Source of the DNA: Solirubrobacteraceae bacterium
GTDB taxonomy: Bacteria; Actinomycetota; Thermoleophilia; Solirubrobacterales; Solirubrobacteraceae
Length of the DNA: 64,000 nucleotides
Direction: 5' to 3'
Assembly: GCA_025934395.1 (NCBI GenBank)
Contig: JAICYC010000003.1
Coordinates: 23,543 to 87,542 of the forward strand
Below the pieces are notes generated by a model, which saw only the letters and a list, made by a program, of their open reading frames with translations, searched no databases and was not told the origin of the DNA. The position numbers and the translations under genes are program-made. Positions 12,162 through 22,711 of this stretch are shown here, one piece after another. Every line of letters starts with the position of its first letter. Positions within the stretch are counted from its first letter, which is position 1.

Positions 12162-13999
12162 TGAGCCCGCCAACCGACACCTACATGCTGCTGCGCGCGT
12201 TCGTCGACGAGCTCGCGCGCTGCGGGATGCGGGCGGCCTGCACGTCGCCGGGGTCGCGCTCGGCGCCGCTGGTGCTGTCGCTCGTGGGCGAGCGGCGGTT
12301 GCGGTGCTACTCGCACGTGGACGAGCGCTGCGCGGGCTTCTTCGCGCTCGGCCTGGCGAAGGCGACGGGCGTGCCGGTGGCGGTGGCGTGCACGTCGGGG
12401 ACCGCTGCGGCCGAGCTGCTGCCCGCGGCCGTGGAGGCTCGCGAGGCGCGCGTGCCGCTGCTGCTGCTGACGGCGGACCGCCCGGCCGAGCTGCGCGACA
12501 ACGGCGCCGGGCAGGCGATCGACCAGCTCGGCCTGTTCGGGAGCGCGGCGAAGTGGTTCGTCGAGGTGGCCGTGCACGAGGCGGGCGAGCGCGAGCTGCG
12601 GTGGATCCGCACGCTCGCGTGCCGGGCGTTCTGGACCGCGCTGGAGGGCCGCCCCGGCGTGGTGCACCTGAACTTCCCGCTGCGCGAGCCGCTCGTCGGC
12701 GAGCTGGACCTTCCCGCGGACGCGACCGGGCGCGCGATGGGCGCGCCGTACGTCGCGCGCCCGCCCGCCGCCGCGGGCGCGGCGGCGCAGGCGCAGCTCG
12801 CGGAGCTCTTGGGCGGGGCGCGCCGGGGCGTGGTGGTTGCAGGCCGCCACGAGCGCAGCACCCCGCTCGGGGAGGCTGCGAGCGCGTTCGCGCAGGCGGC
12901 GGGATGGCCGCTGCTCGCCGACCCGATGTCCGGAGCGCGGCGCGGTGGCGCAGCGGTGGCGCACTACGACGCGCTGCTCCGCGACGAGGCGTTCGCGGGC
13001 GCGATCCGGCCCGACGCGGTGCTGCGCGTGGGCGACCTGCCGGTGTCCAAGCCGCTGCGCGCGTGGCTGGCGAGCCTGGAGGGCGTGCCGCAGACGGCGC
13101 TGGATCCCGACGGCGCATGGCAGGACCCCGACGCGGCGCTCGCGGAGTCGTTGCCGCTGGAGCCGGCGGGCGCGCTCGCCTCGCTGGCGGCGGCGGGCGT
13201 GCCCGGCGCGGCCGACCCCGACTGGCTGCAGGAGTGGACGAGCGCCGACGAGCGCGCCGCGGCGGCGATCGACGTTGCGCTACGCGGCGGGGGCGGCGCC
13301 ACCGTGGGCGGCACCCTCGGCGAGCAAGGGCGGGCGGGCGGACGCGGCGAGGCGCTCAGCGAGCCCGTGATCGCGCGCGAGCTGGGCGTGCTGCTGCCGG
13401 CGGCGGCGACGCTGTTCGTCGCCTCCTCGATGCCCGTGCGGGACATCGAGACGTTCTGGCCCGTGCGCGAGGACCCTCCGCGCGTGCTCTGCAACCGCGG
13501 CGCCAACGGGATCGACGGGACCGTCTCGGCGGCGTTCGGCGCGGCGGCGGCGAACCGCGGGCCGGTCGTGCTGCTGATCGGTGACGTGACGCTCGCGCAC
13601 GACATCGGGGGGCTGCTCGCGGCGAGGCGCCTCGGCGTGAAGCTCACGATCGTGCTGCTGGACAACGACGGCGGGGGCATCTTCGACTTCCTGCCGATCT
13701 CCCGCACGGGCGCGGCCCTGGCGGCGGACCCCTCCGCGCAGCCCGGCACCGCCGGCGGCGCGCTCGACATCTACAGCCGCCACGTGCTCACGCCCACCGG
13801 CGTCGACTTCTCGGCGGCCGCCGCCGCCTACGGCCTCGGCTACGAGCGTCCCGCCGACGCTCGCGAGCTCCGCGGCGCCCTGGAGCAAACGCTCGCGGCG
13901 GACACCACGGGGGTGGTGCACGTGTGCACCGACCGCGGCGCCAACGTGCGCCTGCACCGGCGCGTGTGGGACGACGTCGCGGCGGCGCTCAGCCGCTGA
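12161..13999 (+). CDS. menD: SEPHCHC synthase, thiamine-diphosphate dependent
   Basis: 612 aa, slightly longer than many MenD proteins. Condenses isochorismate with 2-oxoglutarate, releasing CO2. The N-terminal 'FVDELARCGMRAACTSPGSRSAPL' region (Arg/Ser of the substrate pocket), the catalytic Glu region 'SHVDERCAGFFALGLAKATG' and the ThDP/Mg motif around 'LIGDVTLAHDIGGLL...LLDNDGGGIFDFLP' are present. The start ATG 12161 places the conserved region 9 residues in. The 3' end overlaps the convergent menF by 11 bp. Confidence 0.95.
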   Translation: MSPPTDTYMLLRAFVDELARCGMRAACTSPGSRSAPLVLSLVGERRLRCYSHVDERCAGFFALGLAKATGVPVAVACTSGTAAAELLPAAVEAREARVPLLLLTADRPAELRDNGAGQAIDQLGLFGSAAKWFVEVAVHEAGERELRWIRTLACRAFWTALEGRPGVVHLNFPLREPLVGELDLPADATGRAMGAPYVARPPAAAGAAAQAQLAELLGGARRGVVVAGRHERSTPLGEAASAFAQAAGWPLLADPMSGARRGGAAVAHYDALLRDEAFAGAIRPDAVLRVGDLPVSKPLRAWLASLEGVPQTALDPDGAWQDPDAALAESLPLEPAGALASLAAAGVPGAADPDWLQEWTSADERAAAAIDVALRGGGGATVGGTLGEQGRAGGRGEALSEPVIARELGVLLPAAATLFVASSMPVRDIETFWPVREDPPRVLCNRGANGIDGTVSAAFGAAAANRGPVVLLIGDVTLAHDIGGLLAARRLGVKLTIVLLDNDGGGIFDFLPISRTGAALAADPSAQPGTAGGALDIYSRHVLTPTGVDFSAAAAAYGLGYERPADARELRGALEQTLAADTTGVVHVCTDRGANVRLHRRVWDDVAAALSR

Positions 14000-15449
14000 G
14001 CAGCGGCAGCAGCGCCGCGAGCTTGATCTCCGTCTCGGCGAGCTCGCGCGCAGGGTCGGAGTCGCGCACGATGCCGTTGCCCGCGTAGCAGCGCGCGACG
14101 CTTCCCTGGAGCAGCGCGCAGCGCAGGGCGACGCAGAACTCGCCGTCGCCGGAGGCGTCGGTCCACCCGACCGGGCCGGCGTACCAGCCGCGGTCGAGCC
14201 CCTCCAGCGCGGGTATCAGCGGCGCGGCGGCGGCGAACGGCTCGCCTCCCACCGCGGGGGTGGGGTGCATCATCGCGACCAGCCCTAGCGTGTCGATCCG
14301 CTCGGCGAGCTGCGCGCGGATCGGCGTGGCGAGGTGCTGGATGTTGGCGATGCGCGCGAGGCCGGGCTCCGGTGCCGCGGTGACCCACACGGCGTGGGGT
14401 CGCAGCATGCGCTCGATGCGCCGCACGACGATCGCGTGCTCCTCGCGGTAGCTGCGGTCGCGCAGCATCTGCTCGCCGAGGTGGTCGTCGACGGCGGGGT
14501 CGGCGCTGCGGCGCGTGGAGCCCGCCAGGGCGAGCGTGCTCACGCGCTGGCCTTCGCGCCGCACGAGCAGCTCGGGGCTCGCGGCGACGAGCGTGGAGTC
14601 GCCGCGGCCGGCGCACAGCAGAAAGCAGCCGGGGAACTGGTCGCGCAGCACGCCGAACACGGCCGCGGCGTCGTACGGCGCGGGAGCGTGAACCTGGACT
14701 TCGCGCGCGAGCACGACCTTCTCCAGGCGGCCCTCGCGGATCGCACGCACGCCGCTTGCCACCGCCTGCTCGTAGTGCTCGGGGGGCATCGCGCTCGCCA
14801 CCCGGAAGCGCCCCGTCGGCGCGGGGTCGAGCAGCGGCAGCGGCGCCTCTCGAAGCTCGGCCAGGCGGGCCGCCAGGCGCGCGTGCATCTGGTCGGGGTC
14901 GTCGTCGGGCGCGGCGAGCGCCGCGAGCACGAGACGGACGGGCGCCGCCCCGCGCGCAGCCTCGCGCTCGGGCGCGGGCGCGCGCACGAGGCTCACCTCC
15001 GGAACGGTCAGCGACGCGGGCTCGAACCCCTCCCAGTGGGGCGAGCGGCCGCCGTCGCCGGCGAACGCGAAGCCCCCCACCGCGATCGGGTCGCCGTGCT
15101 CGCGCCCGGCGGACGCCGCCTCGCGGGCGAGCGTGCGCCAGCGGCGGGCCACCGCCTCGATCCGGTCGCTGCCGTGGGCGGTGATCCGGACTGCCTCACC
15201 GAGGCACGCGAGCGCCGCGCGTCCGCGCTCGGGCTGCTCGAACAGGAACCAGTGCTCGCCCGTGCGCCTCGAGCAGGCCGCGACCGCAGCCGGGTCGGGC
15301 GCGCCCTGCAGCTCGGCGGTGAGCGTCGCGAGCGTCGGCTCGCCGCTGCGCCGGGCGCGCTCCACCGCCTCGGCGAGCACGCCGGCGAGCCGTCCCGCGT
15401 CGCGCTCCTGCAGCGCGAACGGGGCGGGTGAGCCGGCTCTGGTGGGCAA
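13989..15449 (-). CDS. menF: Isochorismate synthase
   Basis: 486 aa chorismate-binding enzyme that converts chorismate to isochorismate, the entry to menaquinone. The C-terminal catalytic domain shows 'LEKVVLAREV', 'LALAGSTRR', 'HPTPAVGGEP', 'GWYAGPVGW', 'YAGNGIVRDSDPARELAETE'. The first ~180 residues are variable. The TTG start at 15449 is uncertain; it lies 3 nt after the ilvN stop, so menF is the third cistron of ilvB-ilvN-menF rather than of a men operon. Siderophore-type isochorismate synthases are similar, but the menD neighbour favours menaquinone. Confidence 0.9.
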   Translation of the reverse strand: MPTRAGSPAPFALQERDAGRLAGVLAEAVERARRSGEPTLATLTAELQGAPDPAAVAACSRRTGEHWFLFEQPERGRAALACLGEAVRITAHGSDRIEAVARRWRTLAREAASAGREHGDPIAVGGFAFAGDGGRSPHWEGFEPASLTVPEVSLVRAPAPEREAARGAAPVRLVLAALAAPDDDPDQMHARLAARLAELREAPLPLLDPAPTGRFRVASAMPPEHYEQAVASGVRAIREGRLEKVVLAREVQVHAPAPYDAAAVFGVLRDQFPGCFLLCAGRGDSTLVAASPELLVRREGQRVSTLALAGSTRRSADPAVDDHLGEQMLRDRSYREEHAIVVRRIERMLRPHAVWVTAAPEPGLARIANIQHLATPIRAQLAERIDTLGLVAMMHPTPAVGGEPFAAAAPLIPALEGLDRGWYAGPVGWTDASGDGEFCVALRCALLQGSVARCYAGNGIVRDSDPARELAETEIKLAALLPLLSG

Positions 15450-15452
15450 GCG

Positions 15453-16016
15453 TCAGGTCTCGCTGCGCCCGCGCGAGATCGCGATCTCGCCGGTGCGCAT
15501 CATCTCGATCAGGCCGAACGGGCGGACCATGCTCTCGAACGCCGCGATCTTGTCGGTCGTGCCCGTGATCTCGATGATCACGGCGCGCTTGGTGACGTCG
15601 ACGACCTTGCCGCGGAAGATCTCGGCGATCTGCATCAGCTCGCCGCGCTGGACGCCGTCGGCGGACACCTTGAACAGCGCGAGCTCGCGCGCCACGGTGT
15701 CGCCGGGCTCCAGGTCCCGGATCTTCAGGACGTTGACGAGCTTGTGCAGCTGCTTGGTGACCTGATCGATCGGATGCAGCGCTCCGTCGACCGTGAGCGT
15801 GACGCGCGAGATCTTGTCGTCCTCGGTCGGGCCGACCGTGAGCGTGTCGATGTTGAAGCCGCGCCGCGCGAACAGCCCCGCGATCCGCGTCAGCACACCG
15901 GAGCGGTTTTCGACGAGGATCGAGAGCGTGTGCTTGCGCCCCGTGCGCAGGCCGGCCGCCGCCTCGAGCTCCTCGAGGCTGAGGGGTTCCTTCGTGCCTG
16001 GTTCGCCCACGCCCAT
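15453..16016 (-). CDS. ilvN: Acetolactate synthase small (regulatory) subunit
   Basis: 187 aa. ACT domain from about residue 28 ('HTLSILVENRSGVLTRIAGLFARRGFNI') and the C-terminal ALS_ss domain ('ALFKVSADGVQRGELMQIAEIFRGKVVDV'). It binds valine and activates the large subunit. The first ~27 residues are an extra acidic tail. The ATG overlaps the ilvB stop as TGATG (a GTG one codon earlier is also possible), the classical arrangement for equimolar subunits. Confidence 0.96.
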   Translation of the reverse strand: MGVGEPGTKEPLSLEELEAAAGLRTGRKHTLSILVENRSGVLTRIAGLFARRGFNIDTLTVGPTEDDKISRVTLTVDGALHPIDQVTKQLHKLVNVLKIRDLEPGDTVARELALFKVSADGVQRGELMQIAEIFRGKVVDVTKRAVIIEITGTTDKIAAFESMVRPFGLIEMMRTGEIAISRGRSET

Positions 16017-17692
16017 CACCCCACCATCTCGCGCGCGGCCGAGCCGGCGGGGATCATCGGGTAGGTGTTCTCCTCGCGCGTGACGCGCACGTCGACCACC
16101 ACGGGGCCGTCGGTCGCGATCGCGCGCTTGAGGTCCTCGACGAGCGTCGACTTGTCGTGCAGGCGCATGCCCGTCGCGCCGTACGCCTCGGCGAGCTTGA
16201 CGAAGTCGGGGAAGTCGCCCATGTCGACCTGGCTGTATTTGCGGTCCCAGAACAGCTCCTGCCACTGGCGGACCATCCCGAGGTAGCCGTTGTTCATGAT
16301 GAACACCTTGATCGGGATCTCGTTCTGGGCGCAGGTTGCGAGCTCCTGGGCGTTCATCTGCACGGAGCCGTCGCCGGCCACGCACACCACGAGCTGATCG
16401 GGGCACCCCACCTGGGCGCCCATCGCGGCCGGCAGCCCGAACCCCATCGTGCCGAGCCCCCCGGAGTTGATCCAGCGGCGCGGCGCGGGGAAGTCGTAGT
16501 ACTGGGCCGTCCACATCTGGTGCTGGCCGACGTCGCTCGTGATGATCGCCTGCCCGCCCGTGGCCTCGTAGATCGCCTGGATCAGGAACTGCGGCTTGAT
16601 CTCGTTGTCGCTGGAGTCCTCGAAGCCCAGCGGGTGCTTGGCCCGCCAGCCCTCGATCCGGCTCCACCAGGCGTCGAGCCGCGCGGGGTCGGCGCCGATC
16701 GCGCGGTACTCCACCACGAGCTTGGAGAGGACGTGCTTGGCGTCTCCCACGATCGGGATGTGCGCGGGCACGTTCTTGGAGATCTCGGCGGGGTCCACGT
16801 CGATGTGGATGAACTTGGCGCGCGGTGCGAACTCGGAGAGCTTGCCGGTGATGCGATCGTCGAAGCGCGCGCCCACCGCGCAGATCAGGTCCGCCTCGTC
16901 CATCGCGTAGTTGGCGGCGCGCGTGCCGTGCATCCCGAGCATCCCCAGCCACTGCGGGTGCGGCGCGGGAAACGCGCCGAGCCCCATCAGCGTGCAGGTG
17001 ATCGGGAACCGGTCGCTCGTGACGAACTCGACGAGCTCCTCGGAGGCTTCCGCGTTCACGACGCCCCCGCCCGCGTAGATCACCGGGCGCTGCGCCGAGG
17101 CGAGCGCCTTGGCGGCCTGACGGATCTGCTTCTGGTTGCCCTCGAGTTTGGGCTGGTAGCCGGGCAGGCGCACGTCGATCACGGGCTCGTAGGCGATCTC
17201 GGCGCGCGAGAGGTCCATCGGGATGTCGACGAGCACCGGGCCGGGCCGCCCGCTGCGTGCGATGTGGAACGCCTCGTGGATCGCGCGCGGGATCTCCTGG
17301 GGATCCTGGATCATCACCGAGTGCTTGACCACCGGCATCGTGATGCCGATCGTGTCGGCCTCCTGGAAGCCGTCGGTGCCGAGCAGCTCGGTGCGCACCT
17401 GGCCGGTGATGAACACCACCGGCACGGAGTCCATCATCGCGTCGGTGATCGGGGTGAGCAGGTTCGTCGCGCCCGGCCCGCTCGTGGCGAACGCCACGCC
17501 GACCTTGCCGGTCGCCTTCGCGTATCCCTCCGCCGCGTGGCCGCCACCGGCCTCGTGGCGGACGAGGATGTGCCTGATCCCGGCGTCCACGAACGCGTCG
17601 TAGGTGGGGAGGTTGGCGCCGCCCGGCAGCCCGAAGACGACGTCCACGCCCTCCGCCTTGAGACATTCCATGAGAGCATCAACCGCTCGCAT
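16016..17692 (-). CDS. ilvB: Acetolactate synthase large (catalytic) subunit
   Basis: 558 aa ThDP/FAD enzyme that condenses pyruvate with pyruvate or 2-oxobutyrate. Seen: 'FGLPGGANLPTYDAF', catalytic Glu in 'LVRHEAGGGHAAEGYA', FAD region 'GLGAFPAPHPQWLGMLGMHG', ThDP motif 'VAGDGSVQMNAQELAT...IMNNGYLGMVRQWQELF'. Start ATG 17692 has a strong AGGAGGT 7 nt upstream, one of the few canonical ribosome sites in this window. It is about 45-60 residues shorter at the N-terminus than transit-peptide-bearing homologues, normal for bacteria. Confidence 0.97.
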   Translation of the reverse strand: MRAVDALMECLKAEGVDVVFGLPGGANLPTYDAFVDAGIRHILVRHEAGGGHAAEGYAKATGKVGVAFATSGPGATNLLTPITDAMMDSVPVVFITGQVRTELLGTDGFQEADTIGITMPVVKHSVMIQDPQEIPRAIHEAFHIARSGRPGPVLVDIPMDLSRAEIAYEPVIDVRLPGYQPKLEGNQKQIRQAAKALASAQRPVIYAGGGVVNAEASEELVEFVTSDRFPITCTLMGLGAFPAPHPQWLGMLGMHGTRAANYAMDEADLICAVGARFDDRITGKLSEFAPRAKFIHIDVDPAEISKNVPAHIPIVGDAKHVLSKLVVEYRAIGADPARLDAWWSRIEGWRAKHPLGFEDSSDNEIKPQFLIQAIYEATGGQAIITSDVGQHQMWTAQYYDFPAPRRWINSGGLGTMGFGLPAAMGAQVGCPDQLVVCVAGDGSVQMNAQELATCAQNEIPIKVFIMNNGYLGMVRQWQELFWDRKYSQVDMGDFPDFVKLAEAYGATGMRLHDKSTLVEDLKRAIATDGPVVVDVRVTREENTYPMIPAGSAAREMVG

Positions 17693-17699
17693 CGCGCCG

Positions 17700-17743
17700 A
17701 CCTCCTTTCCTGGTTTCACTGGGAAAAAACGCCAGTGTACCAG
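17700..17743 (-). promoter_or_regulatory. ilvB promoter/operator region with extended -10 and inverted repeat
   Basis: On the minus strand an extended -10 (TGGTACACT, 17734-17742) is followed by a six-T run (17724-17729), where transcription would start, and AGGAGGT at 17700-17706. CACTGG (17732-17737) and CCAGTG (17717-17722) form an inverted repeat, extended by CTGG/CCAG at 17740-17743 and 17710-17713. The outer arm precedes the likely start site, so a DNA operator is more plausible than an attenuator. No leader peptide or T-box is seen. Confidence 0.4.
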
Positions 17744-17810
17744 CGGGTTTCGGGCCGCAGACGGCGCCCACGGAGGCGCTCGCACGCGGGTCTGCGCACC
17801 CGGGCGCCCG

Positions 17811-18350
17811 TCAGGAGGAGCCGATCGCGACGCCGATCGCGAGCACGATCGCGCCGCCCACGGTGACGACCAGCAGCGAGGAGCGCAGCGACACGTCGAG
17901 GAAGCGGTTGCGGATCCACGCGATCGCGAACAGCTCGACCGCGACGACCGCCCCGGCAACGACCAGCGCCTTGTTGACGTCGGAGATCAGGAACGGGAGC
18001 GTGTGGAACAACCCGCCGAGCGCCGTCATCCCGCCCGTGATCGCGCCGCGCACGACCGCGGAGCCCCTGCCCGTCTCCTCCCCCGTATCCGACAGCGCCT
18101 CCGACCAGCCCATGCTCACGCCCGCCCCGAGCGCGGTGGAGAAGCCGACGAGCAGCGCGGTGTGCGAGCTGGAGGCGAGCGCCGCCGCGAAGATCGGCGC
18201 GAGCGAGGAGACGGTCCCGTCGATCATGCCCACGAGCGCGGGCTGCACGACCCGCAGCACGAACTCGGCCTCGTCGGCGAACCCCGCGCGATGGATCCAG
18301 CGCTCGATCAGCGTGTCGGTGCGGCTGGCGGCGCGCGTCTGGCTGCTCAT
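17811..18350 (-). CDS. VIT1/CCC1-family membrane protein, putative iron/manganese transporter
   Basis: 179 aa with about five hydrophobic segments. 'PALVGMIDGTVSSLAPIFAAAL' matches the Asp-Gly signature in the first helix of VIT/CCC1 transporters, which export Fe2+ or Mn2+ from the cytosol. The long cytosolic metal-binding loop of eukaryotic VIT1 is absent, and the protein is shorter than most full-length members (about 220-240 aa). Family assignment is likely, substrate unproven. It lies just upstream of the ilvB promoter on the same strand. Confidence 0.65.
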   Translation of the reverse strand: MSSQTRAASRTDTLIERWIHRAGFADEAEFVLRVVQPALVGMIDGTVSSLAPIFAAALASSSHTALLVGFSTALGAGVSMGWSEALSDTGEETGRGSAVVRGAITGGMTALGGLFHTLPFLISDVNKALVVAGAVVAVELFAIAWIRNRFLDVSLRSSLLVVTVGGAIVLAIGVAIGSS

Positions 18351-18359
18351 ATCTGCGAC

Positions 18360-18365
18360 AGCGTA
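18360..18365 (-). promoter_or_regulatory. -10 hexamer TACGCT for the VIT-like gene
   Basis: It lies 9 nt before ATG 18350. No ribosome site intervenes. Confidence 0.45.
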
Positions 18366-18426
18366 GGCAACGAACCGGATTAGGCTCGCCGAAGCCTCAT
18401 CAGGGCGCCCTAACGTCCGCCGGAGC

Positions 18427-18735
18427 TCAGTGTCGCGTCGGCGCGCGCACTTCGGGCTCGCGCTGCCACGATTCGGGCGCGATCGGCACGTCGGGGTACT
18501 CGAGCTCGGTGCCGCAGCGTGTGCAGATCGCGTCGTAGATCTTCGTGACCTTCCCGCAGCGCGGGCAGCGCCGGCGCAGCTCGTCACGCTCGAAGCGGTA
18601 GGCGACCGCCGCGAGCAGCCCGAAGATCGGGACGAGCGCGGAGATCAGGAACCAGAGGAAGAACGAGCTTCCCTTGATGCGCCCGACGATCCCGCCCGCC
18701 AGCCCGAACGCGATGGCGATGATCACATAGGCCAT
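18427..18735 (-). CDS. Membrane protein with C-terminal zinc ribbon
   Basis: 102 aa. Two hydrophobic helices (about residues 3-17 and 25-46) are followed by a cytosolic zinc ribbon, CPRCGKVTKIYDAICTRCG (about 57-75), with four Cys in CxxC pairs, and an acidic/Pro tail. Many bacteria have such short proteins; no function is known. It follows the 58-aa membrane gene by 16 nt and probably shares its transcript. Confidence 0.75.
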   Translation of the reverse strand: MAYVIIAIAFGLAGGIVGRIKGSSFFLWFLISALVPIFGLLAAVAYRFERDELRRRCPRCGKVTKIYDAICTRCGTELEYPDVPIAPESWQREPEVRAPTRH

Positions 18736-18751
18736 CGCGCCCGCCGCCCCG

Positions 18752-18928
18752 TCAGAGCAGGATGCGCAGAGCCCAGATGACGGCCACCACGGCGACGATG
18801 AGCAGCACCGTGGAGAACACGAAGGAGAGGATCCCGAGGATGAAGTGCAACAGGAGCCACGCTGCGACGATCAGGACGAGCGCCGCCACCACCGTGGAGC
18901 CGAAGGAGCGTGTGGTCGATTCGTTCAT
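18752..18928 (-). CDS. Small membrane protein (58 aa)
   Basis: From ATG 18928 (MNESTTRSFG). A polar N-terminus of about 12 residues is followed by nearly continuous hydrophobic sequence, enough for two short transmembrane helices. No motif is recognised. A TAAGCT hexamer lies 10 nt upstream and the gene heads a two-gene unit with the zinc-ribbon protein. Confidence 0.65.
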   Translation of the reverse strand: MNESTTRSFGSTVVAALVLIVAAWLLLHFILGILSFVFSTVLLIVAVVAVIWALRILL

Positions 18929-18938
18929 TGCACCGCTC

Positions 18939-18944
18939 AGCTTA
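18939..18944 (-). promoter_or_regulatory. -10 hexamer TAAGCT for the two small membrane genes
   Basis: It lies 10 nt before ATG 18928, at the long end of the spacing seen in this window. Confidence 0.4.
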
Positions 18945-19012
18945 CCTCTCGGACGCGCGGATCTCGACAACTGCAACGGCGCGGCCCGCGGCGCCCCGCG
19001 GGGACGCAACGC

Positions 19013-20474
<1,462 letters not shown>

Positions 20475-20482
<8 letters not shown>

Positions 20483-21926
20483 GCGCCGCGCTCCCGTCGA
20501 AGCCGAGCGCGCCCTCGAGCGCGTGCGCGGCGTCGAGCACGCGGGCGTCGCTGAACGCGGGGCCCGCGATCTGGATCCCCACGGGGAGCCCTTCGCTGAG
20601 GCCACACGGGATCGAGATCGCGGGTATCCCGGCGAGCGACATCGGCACGGTGCAGTAGTCGTTGAGGTACATCGCGAGCGGGTCGCCCGTCTTCTCGCCG
20701 AGCTCGAACGCCACCGTGGGGGCGGTGGGCGTGACGATCAGGTCGACCTCCTCGAAGGCGGCGCGGAAGTCCTCGGCGATCTTCGTGCGCACCTGCTGGG
20801 CGCGGCCGTAGTAGGCGTCGTAGTAGCCCGACGACAGCGCGTAGGTGCCGAGCATCACGCGCCGCTTGACCTCCGGGCCGAAGCCGTCGTGGCGCGTGCG
20901 GGTGTACATCGCCACCAGGTCCTCCGGGCGCGCATCGTCGATGTGGCGCATGCCGTAGCGGACGCCGTCGAAGCGCGCGAGGTTCGACGAGGCCTCGGCG
21001 GGCGCGATCACGTAGTAGGCGGCGAGCGCGTGCGGCGCGTGCGGGAGCGTGACCCCGGTGATCTCCGCGCCCAGCCCGCGGGCCTGCTCGAGCGCGGCGT
21101 TGAACGCGTCGAGCACGCCCGCTTCGATCCCCTCGCCCGACAGCTCGCCGGGAACCCCCAGGCGCACGCCGTCGAGGCGCTCCGCGGTCGGGGTCGCGAG
21201 CGACCCGGGGAACTCGAGCGAGGTGGCGTCGCACGGGTCCCGGCCCACCATGTGTAGGAGCAGCAGCGCCGCGTCCCCGACGTCGCGGGTCAGGGGTCCG
21301 GCCTGGTCGAGCGAGGACGCGAACGCGATCATGCCGTACCGCGACACCGAGCCGTAGGTCGGTTTCATCCCGACGATCCCGCACAGCGCGGCGGGCTGGC
21401 GGATCGAGCCGCCGGTGTCGGTGCCGAGCGCCCACGGCGCGAGCCCGGCGGCCACCGCGGCGGCGCTCCCCCCCGAGGAGCCTCCGGGTACGCGGTCTCG
21501 ATCCCACGGGTTGCGCGAAGGTCCGAAGCCGGAGTTCTCGGTCGAGGAGCCCATCGCGAACTCGTCCTGGTTGGTCTTCGCGAACAGCGGCGCGCCCGCC
21601 TCGGCGAGCCGCGAGACGACCGTGGCGGTGTAGGGCGGCAGGTAGCCCTCGAGGATCCGCGAGCCGGACTGGCTAGGCACGCCGCGCGTGCAGAACAGGT
21701 CCTTGACGGCGAGCGGCACGCCCGCGAGCGGCGGGGACCCGTCGCGGGCGCCCGCGGGCGCCTCGGCGGCGACCCACGTGAAGCACCCGAGGCCGCTGCC
21801 GTCGGCGTCGCGGTCGGCCGCCGCGCGATCGCGGTAGAAGTCGAACAGCTCGGCGGCGGAGAGGCGCCCGGCGTCGATCTCCGCGCGGGCCGCAGCCGCG
21901 CCCAGCTCCAGCAGCCCGGCGCTCAT
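20475..21926 (-). CDS. gatA: Aspartyl/glutamyl-tRNA amidotransferase subunit A
   Basis: 483 aa amidase-signature protein that supplies ammonia from glutamine. The catalytic triad is visible: Lys in '[14 protein letters not shown]', cis-Ser in '[15 protein letters not shown]', nucleophile Ser in '[13 protein letters not shown]'. The ATG overlaps the gatC stop (ATGA). Confidence 0.97.
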
Positions 21927-22210
21927 CCGGCCTGCGGGCTCGGGACGAGGAACCCGTCCTCCCCCGCGGAGGGCGCCTGATCGAGCGCCTCCTCGCGCGG
22001 CAGGCACTCCCGGGGCTCATCCGCGCGCAGCGCCCCGGAGATGTCCACCACGTGCGAGGTGGGCGGCACGCCGTCGAGGTCCAGCTCGGCGATCGTGGCG
22101 ACGTAGTCGCTCACGGCGGAGAGCTCGCGCGCCATCGGCTCGATCTCGTCCTCGGAGAGCTCGAGCCGCGCGAGCCGCGCGACGTGCAGGACCTCGTCTC
22201 GGGTGATCAC
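21923..22210 (-). CDS. gatC: Aspartyl/glutamyl-tRNA amidotransferase subunit C
   Basis: 95 aa, standard length, from a GTG start. The family pattern '[31 protein letters not shown]' wraps the A-B interface. The GTG overlaps the stop of the upstream membrane-protein gene (GTGA), so gatC is expressed from the folD side. Confidence 0.95.
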   Translation of the reverse strand: MITRDEVLHVARLARLELSEDEIEPMARELSAVSDYVATIAELDLDGVPPTSHVVDISGALRADEPRECLPREEALDQAPSAGEDGFLVPSPQAG

Positions 22211-22689
22211 GGTGCGGGCATTCTAGGCCCGCGTGTCGCCTCGTACCCGCCGTAGGTGACGCCGGCCGCTGCGATCAGCCCGAGCCAGATGCCGATCCTG
22301 ATGCCGTAGGAGGAGGAGACGTGGACGTTGCCGACCGTGCCGCTGAAGCCGCCGTGCGGGTGGTGGACGATCCGGTAGAGGACCAGCAGTGTGGAGAGCG
22401 CCCCGAGCGCGGTGACGATCGCGCCCGTCGATGCGGGGCTCCTGACGTTCGCGGCACCCGCGGCGAACGCCACCGCGCCGAGCGCGACGCTGATCGTCAG
22501 CAGCCAGATCCAGCGGCTGTTGTGGAACGCGTGCCACCCGTTGATGCTCGCGCCGATGTTCACGCTCCCCAGCGACGAGCTCGCGCTCCCGCCGTACCAC
22601 TTGACGAAGAACAGGAAGATGAAGAACAGGACCGCGCTCACGCCGATGATGCGGTCGGCGCGACCCAGGCGGGTGAGGTCGAAGCCCAT
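22207..22689 (-). CDS. Four-helix membrane protein upstream of gatC (160 aa)
   Basis: Four hydrophobic segments (about residues 13-31, 60-78, 85-103, 133-151). The first is followed by 'FVKWYGGSASSSLG', the third loop by a His-rich 'HHPHGGF'. No catalytic motif is recognised. Its stop overlaps the gatC start. It may be distantly related to the next upstream gene, which has the same opening ('LRLG..' then a helix ending in W-Y) and size. Confidence 0.75.
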   Translation of the reverse strand: MGFDLTRLGRADRIIGVSAVLFFIFLFFVKWYGGSASSSLGSVNIGASINGWHAFHNSRWIWLLTISVALGAVAFAAGAANVRSPASTGAIVTALGALSTLLVLYRIVHHPHGGFSGTVGNVHVSSSYGIRIGIWLGLIAAAGVTYGGYEATRGPRMPAP

Positions 22690-22711
22690 CGTGGGTCCTG
22701 CAGTCGATCGG

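Noticed and set aside
17724..17729. Six-T run (minus strand) as a terminator after the VIT-like gene
   Set aside because: No stable GC stem directly precedes it; it fits the ilvB transcription start better.
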